DNA from: Gemmatimonadaceae bacterium
GTDB taxonomy: Bacteria; Gemmatimonadota; Gemmatimonadetes; Gemmatimonadales; Gemmatimonadaceae
DNA: 64,000 bases
Assembly (NCBI GenBank): GCA_013360595.1
Contig: JABWBJ010000001.1
Span: 1 to 64,000 of the forward strand
Reading direction: 5' to 3'
The notes beneath the pieces are model-generated. The model was not told the origin of the DNA. It did not search any database and was given only the letters and a program-made list of their open reading frames with translations. Of this stretch, positions 45,536-55,795 are shown piece by piece; the stretch's first letter is position 1; every line of letters begins with the position of its first letter. Both the position numbers and the translations under genes were made by a program.

Positions 45536-46945
45536 TCACAGCGCCTCGTGATAGAGGTCAGCGCGAGTTCGAGGTAGCGCACACGACCCGTCGGTATTCG
45601 GACGCGACAGCAGCATCTGCACCACGCCGATCGCTCCGGTACTGAACGCGTGGGCGCTGACCCCCATGTTCAGGCGCCAGATCCGGAACGTCGTTCTCCC
45701 AACTGCCGCGACGGCGCTGTCCTCGCTCGCTTCGAGACGCCGCACCCAGTGGCGGAGGGTGGACGCGTAATGCTCGCGCAGGCTTTCGATATCACGCGTT
45801 TCCCATCCGGCGGCTTCGCTACAACTGACGACATGAGCCAACGGGACGAGTTCGGAATCGGGGAAGACGTACCGGTGGATGAACCGGCCGGGGCGCCACA
45901 CCATCGCTGTCAGCCAGTCCGCGAGTGAGCGCTCCCGAGCACCACCCAGGCTGACAATGCCATGATTGAGGAAGATCCCGCCCGGCCGTGTCAGCCGGTA
46001 CGCAGCGCGGAAGTAGCCGGGAAGCTGGCGACGGCCCACATGTTCGAACATGCCGACGCTCACGACCTTGTCGAAAGGTGCATCGGCCTGGATGTCGCGA
46101 TAGTCCCGGACTTCGATGGTGCAGCGATCGCTCAGCCCGTCGTCGGCGATCCGCGCGCGCGCGAACTCCGCCTGGGAGGGACTGAGTGTGATGCCCACGG
46201 CTTCGACGCCGTGATGGCGCACGGCGTGCCTGATGAGGCCGCCCCAACCACATCCGATATCGAGCAGGCGCTCACCGGGCTGAAGGCGCAACTTGCGACA
46301 GATGTACTCCAGCTTCGCCGTCTGCGCGCGGTCCAGATCGTCATGGTCCGTCGCGAAGTAGGCGCAGGAATACACGCGCTGTTCGTCCAGCCAGAGCGCG
46401 TAGAAGTCATTGCTGACGTCGTAGTGAAATCGAATGGCCTCCGCGTCGCGCACGCGCGCGTGACGCCGGCCGAGCAGCCGCCACGAGGGTCGGAACCCGT
46501 TCTGTGTGACGGAACGATCACCGTCAGCCGGCAAGCGGCGAAGCAGGCGAAGCAGGCGCGCGATCCGCCGTGGTGAGCGGAGCCGGTCTCTGCTCAACAC
46601 CCGCAGCGATGCCGCGCGTTCCAGATCCCCTACCACATCGAAGTCGCCACTGATAAAGGCGTCGCCGATCCCGAGCTCCGTGGGAGGGAGGAACATGCGG
46701 CGCAAGGCGCCCGGTCGGTTGAGGATCAGTCCGAAGGACCCGTGATTCGTTGCGCCCCCGGGCTCCACGACGCCATTCCAGTATTCCACGGCGAAGGCGC
46801 GTTCCGCGGGGCCACCGAACAGTTCCGCAACGGCCTGACGTGCAATCTGCGACCAGCGTTCATCGGCAGCCACATCGGGCGCTTCGAGTCGACCTGCCAG
46901 TTCCTCAAGACCGAACTCGTCGACGTCCGTCGCAAGCATGTCCAT
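45536..46945 (-). CDS. cfa: Cyclopropane-fatty-acyl-phospholipid synthase
   Basis: SAM-dependent enzyme adding a methylene bridge to unsaturated phospholipid acyl chains, 469 residues. It has the full Cfa pattern: N-terminal lipid domain, IRFHYDVSNDFYALWLDEQR, YSCAYF, SAM motif LLDIGCGWGGLIRHAVRHHG, SVGMFEHVGRRQLPGYF and GIFLNHGIVS. The start at 46945 is chosen because AAAGGAGATAGGCCC precedes it; the longer frame to 47035 overlaps the neighbour. It toughens membranes against acid, heat and oxidative stress and fits the cargo. Confidence 0.9.
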   Translation of the reverse strand: MDMLATDVDEFGLEELAGRLEAPDVAADERWSQIARQAVAELFGGPAERAFAVEYWNGVVEPGGATNHGSFGLILNRPGALRRMFLPPTELGIGDAFISGDFDVVGDLERAASLRVLSRDRLRSPRRIARLLRLLRRLPADGDRSVTQNGFRPSWRLLGRRHARVRDAEAIRFHYDVSNDFYALWLDEQRVYSCAYFATDHDDLDRAQTAKLEYICRKLRLQPGERLLDIGCGWGGLIRHAVRHHGVEAVGITLSPSQAEFARARIADDGLSDRCTIEVRDYRDIQADAPFDKVVSVGMFEHVGRRQLPGYFRAAYRLTRPGGIFLNHGIVSLGGARERSLADWLTAMVWRPGRFIHRYVFPDSELVPLAHVVSCSEAAGWETRDIESLREHYASTLRHWVRRLEASEDSAVAAVGRTTFRIWRLNMGVSAHAFSTGAIGVVQMLLSRPNTDGSCALPRTRADLYHEAL

Positions 46946-47031
46946 GGGCCTATCTCCTTTTCTGGTTCCGCACGAGGTCGATGGCGCGACGTTTCTCGCT
47001 TCTGGATCGGCACCAGCCGGAATCGTCCTGG

Positions 47032-47640
47032 TCACTTCTGGCCTCGCTCGGCCTTGGCGATCGTCATCAGGAATCCGAGCGCCGGGTCTCTGGTGTCGCT
47101 ATGACGAAGGACCTCCCAGTGCTCGTCGATATAGCCGCGCATGTATCCAAGGATGTGCCCGAGCGAAATGGTCAGGTAGCGAGGGTCGGCATCCTTCGTG
47201 AGTGAGGCAAACACGGCCATGCGGATGCGATGACCGTTAGGCAGCGGCGCGCTGCCGCGGCGCAGCAACGTCTCGACGGCCGCCGGCGCGTCGGCTGGCG
47301 GACAGCAACCGAACGAGGTGAGTACGACGCGCAGGACGGATGGATCGCTCGCTGCCTCGTTCACGACGGCGCGCCCTTCCTTCACCTCACCGATGAGCAT
47401 GTCCGCGTGTTCGCGCGCGACGCCAAGAGCTTCGTCGACCTGGGTCAGGTACTCGTCCGAACCCGGTCGCTTGCCCGGAACGAGCCTCCCCGCAGCCGGG
47501 AACCGGAACGCGAGGACGTCGAGATCGGTCGCCGTGCGAAAATCTCCGCTGCGCGCCTTGGTGATCACCGGGTACTCGGTCACCGTGAAGTACCCGTTGA
47601 GCCGCAGATAGGCCTGAACCAGCCCGACAGCGTTATCCAT
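47032..47640 (-). CDS. Unknown protein, possible PD-(D/E)XK nuclease fold
   Basis: A 202-residue protein not assigned to a named family. YLRLNGYFTVTEYPVI, then TDLDVLAFRF and ADMLIGEVKEGRAVVNEA make a pattern (conserved Asp, later Glu-x-Lys) that resembles restriction-endonuclease-like folds. The start codon overlaps the ftsH stop by one base (TGATG), so it is translationally linked to FtsH. Its role could be nucleic-acid-related, but this is inferred only from the short motif. Confidence 0.6.
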   Translation of the reverse strand: MDNAVGLVQAYLRLNGYFTVTEYPVITKARSGDFRTATDLDVLAFRFPAAGRLVPGKRPGSDEYLTQVDEALGVAREHADMLIGEVKEGRAVVNEAASDPSVLRVVLTSFGCCPPADAPAAVETLLRRGSAPLPNGHRIRMAVFASLTKDADPRYLTISLGHILGYMRGYIDEHWEVLRHSDTRDPALGFLMTIAKAERGQK

Positions 47641-49568
47641 CAGCTGGCGGCGGCCGAAAGATCGGCGGGGACATTGCGATCAGCCTCGGACACCGCCCGT
47701 TCCCCGCGAACTGCCGGGCCCGGCCCCACTCCAACGATGTTCACGAACGCCGCCCGATCGACGACCTCGTGTGTCATCAGGAGCTCGGCCAGACGTCGCA
47801 ATTCCGGTTCATGTGCCGCAAGTGTGGTCTGCACCCGCTCGCGCGACGCGTTGAGCAGCGAGCGCACCTCGACGTCAACACTCCGGGCGGTCTCTTCACT
47901 GTACTCCTTGCGACCGTCGAGCTCCCCTCCCGGAAAGAGCGACCGCCCCCGATTTTCGTACGTCGCGAGCCCCACGGAGTCGCTCATCCCGTATCGGATG
48001 ACCATGTCGCGGGCGAGGTCGGTGGCGCGCTGCAGGTCGTTCGCGGCTCCCGTCGACATGTCGGCGAAGATGATCTCTTCCGCCACGCGGCCGCCGAGCA
48101 GGACGTCGAGTCGATCGAGCAGCTCGGCTCGCGTGAGCAGGTAGCGGTCTTCGGTGGGTTGCTGCTGGGTGTAGCCCAGCGCGGCGATGCCGCGAGGAAT
48201 GATCGAGATCTTCGAGACGCGGTCGGCGTGGGGGCGCAGCTCGGCGACGATGGCGTGGCCCGCCTCGTGATGCGCGACGATTTCCTTCTCCCGCGGGTTC
48301 ATGACGCGCGATTTTCGCTCGAGACCGGCGATCACGCGATCGATGGCCTCGTCGAAATCGGACATGTCAACGGCGCTCTTTCCGCGGCGCGCCGCCAGCA
48401 GCGCGGCTTCGTTCACCAGGTTCGCCAGGTCGGCGCCCACGAATCCCGGCGTCCGGGCGGCGATCGCCGTCAGGTCGACGTCCGGCGCGAGGACAACACC
48501 GCGAACGTGCACGCGCAGGATCTGCTCCCGGCCCTTTACGTCGGGACGGTCGATCACGACCTTGCGATCGAACCGGCCTGGCCGCAGCAGGGCTGGATCG
48601 AGGATCTCCGGCCGGTTAGTGGCCGCCAGGATCAGGACGCCCTTGGAGGAATCGAATCCGTCCATCTCCGCCAGGAGCTGGTTCAGCGTCTGTTCACGCT
48701 CCTCATGGCCGCCGAGAATGGAACCAGCGCTGCGAGCGCGGCCCAAGGCGTCGAGTTCATCGATGAAAACGATGCTGGGGGCGTGCGTCGCTGCCTGCTC
48801 GAACAGGTCGCGCACTCGCGCCGCCCCCACGCCGACGAACATCTCGACAAAATCCGATCCGCTCAGACTGAAAAACGGCACCTTCGCCTCACCGGCCAGC
48901 GCTTTCGCGAGCAATGTCTTGCCGGTGCCTGGCGCACCCGCGAGCAGTACTCCCTTGGGAATCTTCCCGCCCAGCCGGCGGTAGCGTTCGGGCTCCCGGA
49001 GAAAGTCGACGATCTCGACGAGTTCCGCCCGAGCCTCGTCAATCCCGGCGACGTCACTGAACGTCACGCCCGTGCTCCGCTCCATGTACACCTTTGCCTT
49101 GCTCTTACCCACCGCCATGACGCCACCCTTCCCGTGCATCGCCTGCATGCCGCGGCCCCAGAACCAGAACAGCAGCAGGCCGGGAAGAGCCCAACTCAGC
49201 AGCACGGAGAGCCATGGGTTGGACACCCGGCCCGCGTAGCGAACGTTGGCGGAGTCGAGTTGCGAGACCAGCTCAGGATCTTCGAGTCGTGTGGTCGCGA
49301 AGCGATGGAGCGAGTCACCTCCCTCTCGCAGCGTCGCCGCACGATCGGCGGTCAGTATTGAATCGACTCCGGTCAGGCGGATCGCGCCCGAGATGGAGCG
49401 CTCCTCGACCAGCACATCGCGGATCTTGCCTGCACGAAGGAGTGCCTTGAATTCACTGTAGGCTATCGTCTCCGAGTGCGGGCGGGCGAATATCGATTGC
49501 ACGACCAGAAGCGCCGTGAAGGCGAACAGTACGTACCAGATCGAGAAGCGTCGATCACGCGGCTCCAT
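47640..49568 (-). CDS. ftsH: FtsH-type membrane ATP-dependent zinc protease
   Basis: A 642-residue AAA+ protease anchored in the inner membrane. TM1 at about 9-27, TM2 near 119-137, Walker A GAPGTGKT at 211-218, Walker [10 protein letters not shown] near 269, second region of homology [20 protein letters not shown] and zinc motif HEAGH at 434-438. It degrades misfolded membrane and some cytoplasmic proteins. It is likely an extra copy besides the chromosomal housekeeping gene. Extra FtsH copies also occur in transmissible stress-tolerance loci. It is embedded between metal and lipid genes. Confidence 0.93.
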   Translation of the reverse strand: MEPRDRRFSIWYVLFAFTALLVVQSIFARPHSETIAYSEFKALLRAGKIRDVLVEERSISGAIRLTGVDSILTADRAATLREGGDSLHRFATTRLEDPELVSQLDSANVRYAGRVSNPWLSVLLSWALPGLLLFWFWGRGMQAMHGKGGVMAVGKSKAKVYMERSTGVTFSDVAGIDEARAELVEIVDFLREPERYRRLGGKIPKGVLLAGAPGTGKTLLAKALAGEAKVPFFSLSGSDFVEMFVGVGAARVRDLFEQAATHAPSIVFIDELDALGRARSAGSILGGHEEREQTLNQLLAEMDGFDSSKGVLILAATNRPEILDPALLRPGRFDRKVVIDRPDVKGREQILRVHVRGVVLAPDVDLTAIAARTPGFVGADLANLVNEAALLAARRGKSAVDMSDFDEAIDRVIAGLERKSRVMNPREKEIVAHHEAGHAIVAELRPHADRVSKISIIPRGIAALGYTQQQPTEDRYLLTRAELLDRLDVLLGGRVAEEIIFADMSTGAANDLQRATDLARDMVIRYGMSDSVGLATYENRGRSLFPGGELDGRKEYSEETARSVDVEVRSLLNASRERVQTTLAAHEPELRRLAELLMTHEVVDRAAFVNIVGVGPGPAVRGERAVSEADRNVPADLSAAAS

Positions 49569-49605
49569 GTCGTTCCTCGGTGATGGATAAGGATCCGGTA
49601 GTCAT

Positions 49606-50283
49606 CTATGGAGTGGTCGCCTGCCCGCCATGCCGTGGCGACACGTCGCCGGCCGCGCCGGTTCGCGGGATGAATGCGGGAGTACGTGCCGCCCACTGAT
49701 CGTATGCCTCGCCGAAGGCCGCGCGCATCTCACGCTCTTCCTGGCGCGCCAACCGGACATACATGATGACCAGAATCGGAAACATGAGCAGCGTCAGGAT
49801 GGTGGGCCACTGCAGCAGGAAGCCGAACATGATGAGCACGAACGCATCGTACTGCGGATGCCGTACGCGGGCGTACGGACCCTCCGTCGCGAGTTGCTGA
49901 CGCTGCTGCACGCCGTAAAGGACCTTCCAGGCGGACGCGAGCAGGATGAAGCCGCCGGCGATGAAGAGCGAACTCAGGATGTGGAGCGCGCCAAAGTGCG
50001 GATTCTCTCGTCCGCCGAGCAGCGTGCTCCAGAGATGACCCGCGTCGTGCGAGAAGAGGTCGAGCTGCGGATAGCGTCGGCTGAGCCAGCCGGACAGCAG
50101 ATAGATGGTCAGCGGGAATCCGTACATTTCGGCAAACAAGGCGACGATGAAGGCAGAGAAGCCTCCAAAGGAGCGCCAGTCGCGCCGGGTTCGAGGCTTC
50201 GTGAAGCTGAACGCGAAGATGATGAAGATCGCGGAGTTGATGATGACGAGCGTCCAGAGTCCATAGGCGGGAGTGTCGGTCAT
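49606..50283 (-). CDS. Isoprenylcysteine carboxyl methyltransferase-type membrane protein
   Basis: A 225-residue membrane protein of the ICMT/PEMT-like methyltransferase family. Several hydrophobic segments, then the SAM-binding part GPYARVRHPQYDAFVLIMFG and RLARQEEREMRAAFGEAYDQ. Such proteins are frequent in bacterial metal-resistance islands; the substrate is unknown. It overlaps the DUF2933 gene by 4 bp and precedes ftsH by 37 bp, hence one operon. Confidence 0.82.
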   Translation of the reverse strand: MTDTPAYGLWTLVIINSAIFIIFAFSFTKPRTRRDWRSFGGFSAFIVALFAEMYGFPLTIYLLSGWLSRRYPQLDLFSHDAGHLWSTLLGGRENPHFGALHILSSLFIAGGFILLASAWKVLYGVQQRQQLATEGPYARVRHPQYDAFVLIMFGFLLQWPTILTLLMFPILVIMYVRLARQEEREMRAAFGEAYDQWAARTPAFIPRTGAAGDVSPRHGGQATTP

Positions 50284-50552
50284 GGGATGTCCTCCGGTCG
50301 TGCACGGCTCCCGTGCTGGTGTGAGGGAGCTGCTCGCTGGCTACGCCAACCCGGCTTGCGTTCTGCACGGCTGTCATGTCCGGAATGGCCGTGTCTGCCG
50401 TGCCTGAGGTGAAGGAGCGGGCAGGCCAGCAGGAGCAGGAAGGGCAGCCAGCCGAAGAGAGGAGCGCGATGTTCCGTCAGGAGAAAGAACCCGGCAATCG
50501 CCAGGAATCCCAGCAGAATCCAGTTGGATCGGGAACGCGAGACATCGGTCAT
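50280..50552 (-). CDS. DUF2933 small membrane protein
   Basis: A 90-residue protein with two membrane helices (WILLGFLAIAGFFLLTEHR and FGWLPFLLLLACPLLHLRHG) and a His-rich tail (HGRHGHSGHDS, SHQHGS). This is the DUF2933 pattern, very often found next to copper ATPases and methyltransferases. A metal-binding accessory role is likely but unproven. It overlaps the next gene in ATGA. Confidence 0.82.
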   Translation of the reverse strand: MTDVSRSRSNWILLGFLAIAGFFLLTEHRAPLFGWLPFLLLLACPLLHLRHGRHGHSGHDSRAERKPGWRSQRAAPSHQHGSRARPEDIP

Positions 50553-50577
50553 GATCCACTCCGAGTGCGAGACTCTC

Positions 50578-50985
50578 TTACCACACAGCCACGGCGAGGA
50601 ACAGTGCCAGGACGACGATGGTCAGTGGGATCACGAGGAGCAGAACTCGCGGATGGAACCGCGAGCGAGGCGCGACCGCGGAGGCGTACCGAGATGCGCG
50701 CTCCGCGACTTCTCCGACGTCCAGCGATGCGATCACGCCGGAGAGGACAGCGCTACTACACACCGCCGCGTCGTACTCTACGTAGGCCATTTCAGTCGCC
50801 GGATTGACGTACGCGCGCAGCACGCCCGGCGTCTCGCGGAGCGCCCTTTCCACCGTCTGCGACATGCCTCCGGCGCACCCGAGGTTCCGGAGCCCGATTG
50901 TCGTCGCCTGACGGCGGTCCGAAGGCCAACTCGTTAGGTCGCCGGGTGACGTGCCTTCCATCAGTCTGTGCGGCTGTGTGCCCAT
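50578..50985 (-). CDS. HMA-like domain protein with degenerate metal site and TM anchor
   Basis: A 135-residue protein: an HMA fold (GLRNLGCAGGMSQTVERALR, TPGVLRAYVNPATEMAYVEY) followed by a C-terminal membrane helix (PRVLLLVIPLTIVVLALFLA). The usual MxCxxC is changed to LGCAGGM, leaving one cysteine, so standard two-thiol copper binding is not possible. Good ribosome-binding site CGAGGAG. It lies between the metal ATPase and DUF2933 and may be a modified chaperone or a sensor. Confidence 0.72.
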   Translation of the reverse strand: MGTQPHRLMEGTSPGDLTSWPSDRRQATTIGLRNLGCAGGMSQTVERALRETPGVLRAYVNPATEMAYVEYDAAVCSSAVLSGVIASLDVGEVAERASRYASAVAPRSRFHPRVLLLVIPLTIVVLALFLAVAVW

Positions 50986-51222
50986 GGCGCTCCTCGGGAA
51001 CGGCGATACTCCTCACCCGACACGGTGGGCGCGAATGCTGAAGGCCGCCTGAAGGCGCCATGAACGCCGAGAGGCCACGGCGGCAGGCTCGATCCGGGCT
51101 GTGTCGCCCCGGCACCGATCTCAGAAGAACAGCTTGAGCTGGACGTCAGTGACGTCCCGAGAACCGCCGTATCCTGCCTGCGCGGTCATCGGACCGCGGG
51201 ACCTCTGCTCGCGTACCGGCGG

Positions 51223-53763
51223 TCAGGCACGCTGAACGCGCGCCGGGTCGGATGTCTGCGCTGCCGCTGACTCGCTGGCCGGCGTACTGCGACGGATTCC
51301 TGGCAGCTGCGTCCAACGCAGGGCGAGCGCGTTGACCGCGACGAGGAGCGAGCTGCCGCTCATCGACAGGGCCGCGATCTCCGGCCGGAGCAGCAACCCG
51401 AAGGCGGGATAGAACAGGCCGGCGGCGATGGGGAATGCAATCGTGTTGTAGCCGGCCGCCCACCACAGGTTCTGGCGCATCTTGCGAACTGTTGCCCGAG
51501 ACAGCGCCATGGCGCCCAGCACGTCGTAGGGATCGCTCTTCATGAGCACCACGTCGGCGGTCTCCATCGCCACGTCGGTCCCCGCACCGATGGCGATGCC
51601 GACGTCCGCCTGCGCCAGCGCCGGTGCGTCATTGATCCCGTCACCGACCATGGCCACGACCTTTCCACCTTCCTGAAGTTCCTTCACCTTTGCGGCTTTC
51701 TCACCCGGTAGGACTTCGGCGAACACGGTATCGAGGCCGAGTTCCTTCGCGATGCGCTGTGCGGTGGCCTGGTTGTCGCCGGTGAGCATGGCGACCTCGA
51801 TCCCGAGTGCGTGCAGCTCGTCGATCGTTCGGCGCGCTGTGGGCCTCAACGCGTCAGCCACAGCAATGATCCCCGCCGCCTTGCCGTCGATGGCGCTGTA
51901 CACGACGGTGCGACCCGCACCCTGCAGTTCCTCGCCGCGCGCCTCCAGGGGACCCAGTGATACTCCGTGATCCCGCATCAGCTTCCGATTGCCGCCCAGC
52001 ACGACGCGGCCGGCGACGGTGGCGCGCAGCCCGTGCCCGGCGATCGCCTCGAAATCGCGTCCGTCGCTGAGCGGGATCTTCTTCTCCCGAGCGTAGGTCA
52101 CGATGGCCTGGGCGATGGGATGCTCGCTCGATTGTTCCGCCGAGGCGACCAGGCGCAGGAACTCCCGTTCATCGGTCTCGCCGTCTCCCATCACCACGTC
52201 GACGACGCGCGGCTCGCCGACCGTCAGCGTCCCGGTCTTGTCGAAGATGATTGCCCGGACCTTGCTGGCCTGCTCGAGGGCGGTCGCGTTCTTGAAGAGG
52301 ATGCCGTTCAGGGCACCCAGGCCCGTGCCGACCATGACCGCCGTGGGCGTCGCCAGGCCCAACGCGTCGGGGCAGGCGATGACCACCACGGTGATGGCGA
52401 GCGTGAGCGCGAACACGAAGCCGGCGCCGGCGATCCAGTACCAGCCGGCAAATGTGGCGAATCCAAAGACGATGGCCGCCGCAACGAGCCATTGCGCCGC
52501 CTGGTCGGCGAGCCGCTGGGCAGGTGCTTTCGAGTTCTGCGCCATCTGGACGAGCTTCACGATCTGGGCGAGCGCCGTCTCGCTCCCCACTTTCGTGGCC
52601 CGGAAACGGAACGAGCCGACCTTGTTGATGGTCGCGCCGATGACCTGATCGCCGGGGCGTTTCTCGACGGGAAGGCTCTCGCCGGTGATCATCGACTCAT
52701 CGACTGCGGAGCCGCCGTCGAGCACTTCGCCATCGACCGGGATCTTGTTTCCCGGACGAATAAGCACGACGTCGCCGAGCAGCACCTCGGAGGTCGGCAC
52801 TTCGCGTGGCTCGCCATTACGGATCACCGTGGCGGTCGGCGGGGCCAGGTCGAGCAGCGCACGGATGGCATTCGACGCGCCGGCGCGGGCGCGCATCTCC
52901 ATCCAGTGGCCGAACAGAATAAAGGCGAGCAGGACCACCGCGGCCTCGTAGAATACCTCGCCCTGGAAGAGAAACGTGGCCGCGATGCTGAAGACGTATC
53001 CGGCCCCCACGGAGAGTGCGACCAGGACCGACATGTCGAGTGTCCGCCGCCGGATGGCGCGCCAGGCGCCGACGAAGAACATCTGCCCGCCCCACAGCAC
53101 CGCTGGCGTGGCCAGGATGAACCCGAAGACCGGCATCGAGAGACCGAACGGCGGCGAAACACGCAGTCCGAACACTTCGGTCCCGATCGGCGAGTAGACG
53201 GTCACGAACAGGCCGAGGATGAACGTCACCAGGAATCGGTTGCGCATATCGCGCACCATCTCGTCCATCGACATTCCGGCGCCGTGCCCCATCTCGTGCG
53301 CCATGGGAGCCATTTCGCCGGAGGCGGGAGCTGCCTTCGCTTTTCCCTCATGGAGGTGCAGGGTCGGCCGCGTTTCTTCTTGATCCGGCGCGGCCGCGGG
53401 CGCCACATGCTCATGATGCGCGTGCTCGACCTTGGCGCGCACCGCGATCTCCTGGTGTGGCATCGCGGCGACGTCCGTGGGCGCGTGGCCGTGGTGGGCG
53501 TGGCCTTCATGAACTGGCGCTGCTCCGGGCGCACACACGTGCGCCGGAACGACTTCGCCGCGGCAGTGCATGCCGCACTCCTCGATCAAGCGCTCGATGT
53601 CGGCTTGCGTGATGAGCGCCGCATCGAACGACACCGTGACGGTGTCGCTGAACGCGTTCGCCTCCACGCGCGAGACTCCGTGTTGACGCCTGAGGAAGGT
53701 TTCGATCGCGGGCGCCGTGCTGCCGTGCAGCATGCCGCGCGCTTCCAGCACGACATCACGCAT
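51223..53763 (-). CDS. Metal-translocating P1B-type ATPase with CPD motif
   Basis: An 846-residue P1B ATPase that exports a metal cation using ATP. Residues below count from the ATG at 53763. The N-terminal HMA-like domain (about 1-65) lacks the CxxC (RGMLHGST). A His/Met-rich linker follows ([33 protein letters not shown]). The membrane metal site is CPD (464-466, [18 protein letters not shown]) instead of CPC or CPH. Phosphorylation site DKTGTLT is at 508, hinge [20 protein letters not shown]. The start overlaps the gap gene end by 8 bp. Copper is likely from context; the CPD motif leaves the metal uncertain. Confidence 0.9.
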   Translation of the reverse strand: MRDVVLEARGMLHGSTAPAIETFLRRQHGVSRVEANAFSDTVTVSFDAALITQADIERLIEECGMHCRGEVVPAHVCAPGAAPVHEGHAHHGHAPTDVAAMPHQEIAVRAKVEHAHHEHVAPAAAPDQEETRPTLHLHEGKAKAAPASGEMAPMAHEMGHGAGMSMDEMVRDMRNRFLVTFILGLFVTVYSPIGTEVFGLRVSPPFGLSMPVFGFILATPAVLWGGQMFFVGAWRAIRRRTLDMSVLVALSVGAGYVFSIAATFLFQGEVFYEAAVVLLAFILFGHWMEMRARAGASNAIRALLDLAPPTATVIRNGEPREVPTSEVLLGDVVLIRPGNKIPVDGEVLDGGSAVDESMITGESLPVEKRPGDQVIGATINKVGSFRFRATKVGSETALAQIVKLVQMAQNSKAPAQRLADQAAQWLVAAAIVFGFATFAGWYWIAGAGFVFALTLAITVVVIACPDALGLATPTAVMVGTGLGALNGILFKNATALEQASKVRAIIFDKTGTLTVGEPRVVDVVMGDGETDEREFLRLVASAEQSSEHPIAQAIVTYAREKKIPLSDGRDFEAIAGHGLRATVAGRVVLGGNRKLMRDHGVSLGPLEARGEELQGAGRTVVYSAIDGKAAGIIAVADALRPTARRTIDELHALGIEVAMLTGDNQATAQRIAKELGLDTVFAEVLPGEKAAKVKELQEGGKVVAMVGDGINDAPALAQADVGIAIGAGTDVAMETADVVLMKSDPYDVLGAMALSRATVRKMRQNLWWAAGYNTIAFPIAAGLFYPAFGLLLRPEIAALSMSGSSLLVAVNALALRWTQLPGIRRSTPASESAAAQTSDPARVQRA

Positions 53764-54841
53764 GGCCAGCCATCGCGCTCCCTGCCAGTCGTGACGACCG
53801 CGACAGGAAGGTCTTCCGGATCCCCATCGACTCGTCGGTCCTGGCAATGGACCGCTCCGCACTCCGCTCGACCCCGGTCAGCGCTCGAATGCAGTCGACG
53901 GTCTCAGGCACAACGATACTCTCGTTATGCACCTGAAACGTCACGTATACCTCGCGATCATCCACGGCCAATGCATCCTCCCAGACCGCCACCTCCCACA
54001 TGTCGCCGCGCGGCCGGTTGAGGTCGCGCATCAATTCGATCACCGAATTGAGCGCGACGAGACCGTCCGAGGCACGGACGAAGGCAATCCGCGGTGCTCC
54101 TTCGAGCGCCCTTCGGAGCTCGTCGAGCGACACTGGCCGTGTCGTCTCCACCATCGCAAAGTGAATGTGGCTGAGGTTGTACGGACCCGCGCCGGCCATG
54201 GTGGTGATGTCCAGATCCGGCATCACGGTCCGGGCGTCCGGACCCTGGTGGCTCGGGACCGTGGTCTCAGGTACCACCGTGTTGATCATGCCGCTCATGT
54301 GGGATTCCCAGGGATCCGTCGCCCGGCGCAGCAAAGTCGCACGGGCCCGCTTGACCCATCCATGGCGGTGCAATGCATGCAGCACGCGGGTGAGCGCCGT
54401 CGTGTTACAGGACACGACGCGCGCCGAGTCGCGGTCCAGCGCGCCTGCGTAGTTCGCCTGCGCCACGAACGAGTACCCAGCCACCTCGTGTTTCTCCCCG
54501 CCCTGCCAGATCGACTTCACGCCGGCCGCCTGATACCGCGGCCGGTTCTCGGCACCGATCTTCTTCGGCGTGCAGTCGGCCACCACGTCGACCTGCGACA
54601 GCAGCTCGTCGAGCGTGCCGGCCACTGGAATTCCCACCGCCTCCATACCGGCTCGTCCTTCCTCGGTCGCCGCATATACGGGGAACCCGCGCTCGACCGC
54701 CACGCGAATCCGATAGTCCGTGACTAGGTCCGCGACGCCGACCAGCGTCATGTCATTCTGCAGCGCAACCGCGTCGGCCACGCGCTTGCCAATGACGCCG
54801 TAACCGTTGACCGCGACGCGCACACAAGCCGACGTCACCAT
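53756..54841 (-). CDS. gap2: Type II (archaeal-type) glyceraldehyde-3-phosphate dehydrogenase
   Basis: A 361-residue enzyme of the archaeal class II GAPDH family, unlike normal bacterial GapA: glyceraldehyde-3-phosphate + Pi + NAD(P)+ to 1,3-bisphosphoglycerate. The nucleotide-binding start is [20 protein letters not shown]. The active-site cysteine is C145 in [20 protein letters not shown], and [20 protein letters not shown] and [20 protein letters not shown] are family signatures. The rarity of class II GAPDH in bacteria suggests horizontal transfer. It starts the long minus-strand operon, and its end overlaps the metal ATPase. Confidence 0.88.
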   Translation of the reverse strand: MVTSACVRVAVNGYGVIGKRVADAVALQNDMTLVGVADLVTDYRIRVAVERGFPVYAATEEGRAGMEAVGIPVAGTLDELLSQVDVVADCTPKKIGAENRPRYQAAGVKSIWQGGEKHEVAGYSFVAQANYAGALDRDSARVVSCNTTALTRVLHALHRHGWVKRARATLLRRATDPWESHMSGMINTVVPETTVPSHQGPDARTVMPDLDITTMAGAGPYNLSHIHFAMVETTRPVSLDELRRALEGAPRIAFVRASDGLVALNSVIELMRDLNRPRGDMWEVAVWEDALAVDDREVYVTFQVHNESIVVPETVDCIRALTGVERSAERSIARTDESMGIRKTFLSRSSRLAGSAMAGHA

Positions 54842-54955
54842 GTGACTACCTTCCAGCGTTCAGGGTTGCCACCGCGACGGCTGGCGCGCCCACCCCTGTG
54901 TGCCACGCCAGCCTGCGCTCTTCCTTCGGTTTGCTTCGGAGACCAGGTGGCGCTG

Positions 54956-55276
54956 TCAACGCGGACCATCCACCGCGACATCCGCTCGGCGACTCGCGGG
55001 AACGTGCCCGGAGAAGCGATTGTACAGCGTCCCCGCGGTCGCGAACACCAGCCCTGTGCCGAACGCCCAGAAAACAAGACCGCTGAAGAAGCTGCCCCAA
55101 TCGAGCGTCCTGGTGAATCCCGACAGGTCCACGTGCACCACGTACCCGGCAAACGCGGTCGTCGCGTCAGGCGCTATGGCAACGGCCGCCGAGCAAACGA
55201 TGACGATCACCCCTGCGATCGTACCGGCGGCCGTCCCGAAGGCGCGCGCATCGAGGGCAACGGTATCTGGTTTCAT
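54956..55276 (-). CDS. Small two-helix membrane protein (DUF5676-like)
   Basis: A 106-residue protein with two membrane helices (GTAAGTIAGVIVIVCSAAVA and SGLVFWAFGTGLVFATAGTL). The layout, with a short aspartate-rich N-terminus (MKPDTVALDARAFG) and a final helix ending LYNRF, resembles DUF5676 proteins seen near metal-resistance and respiratory genes. Ribosome-binding site GGAGAT precedes the ATG. Function unknown. Confidence 0.65.
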   Translation of the reverse strand: MKPDTVALDARAFGTAAGTIAGVIVIVCSAAVAIAPDATTAFAGYVVHVDLSGFTRTLDWGSFFSGLVFWAFGTGLVFATAGTLYNRFSGHVPASRRADVAVDGPR

Positions 55277-55410
55277 GAGAATCTCCTGTCCCGTGAGCGA
55301 GACATCGGCGTCTCGCTACACGGGACGATGGCGATCGATCCTGAAGTTTACCTGAGGGCGCAGTGAGGCGAGTTTGGCAGCCGCCCGTGCCGCGGCGCTT
55401 TGGACGCGGC

Positions 55411-55758
55411 TCACTTCGGCTTCGGCGCGCCCAGGACCTCCTTCACGTAGCGGGCCACCGCTTCGATCTCCTGTGGAGTCATCTTCTTCTTGAAGGGCTT
55501 CATCTCATCACCCTTCTCGAAGCCGTTGGTAATGACGGCGATCAGCGAATCCTGGCTCAGCTTCGACAGGAACTCGGCGTCAAGCGCGCGAATATCCGGA
55601 TGCTCTCGCTTCGCCTGGTTGGTGGGTGCACCCGTCGTGCCGTGGCAGGACCGGCAATGCTTGAGATACAACGGCTTGCCATCCGGAGCCTGGGCAGAGA
55701 GCCGCGACGACAGCACCGCGAACGTGATAGCAGCGAAAGAAGTTGTCAGGCGATTCAT
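55411..55758 (-). CDS. Periplasmic monohaem cytochrome c
   Basis: A 115-residue class I cytochrome c with signal peptide ([20 protein letters not shown]), haem motif CRSCH (35-39) and likely Met ligand in DEMKPFKKKMTP. It ends AVARYVKEVLGAPKPK. It lies between the small membrane protein and the haem-porin, in the same direction as the bc complex genes. It could shuttle electrons between the porin-like protein and the bc complex. Confidence 0.88.
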   Translation of the reverse strand: MNRLTTSFAAITFAVLSSRLSAQAPDGKPLYLKHCRSCHGTTGAPTNQAKREHPDIRALDAEFLSKLSQDSLIAVITNGFEKGDEMKPFKKKMTPQEIEAVARYVKEVLGAPKPK

Positions 55759-55795
55759 CAGGCGCTTCTCCTGCTTCGAAGTCGACGACCGGTCA

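Noticed and set aside
47769-49361. A 530-residue frame opposite ftsH
   Set aside because: FtsH motifs are complete on the minus strand; this frame is a shadow.
51967-54021. A 684-residue frame opposite the metal ATPase
   Set aside because: Composition and lack of domains show a shadow of the ATPase gene.
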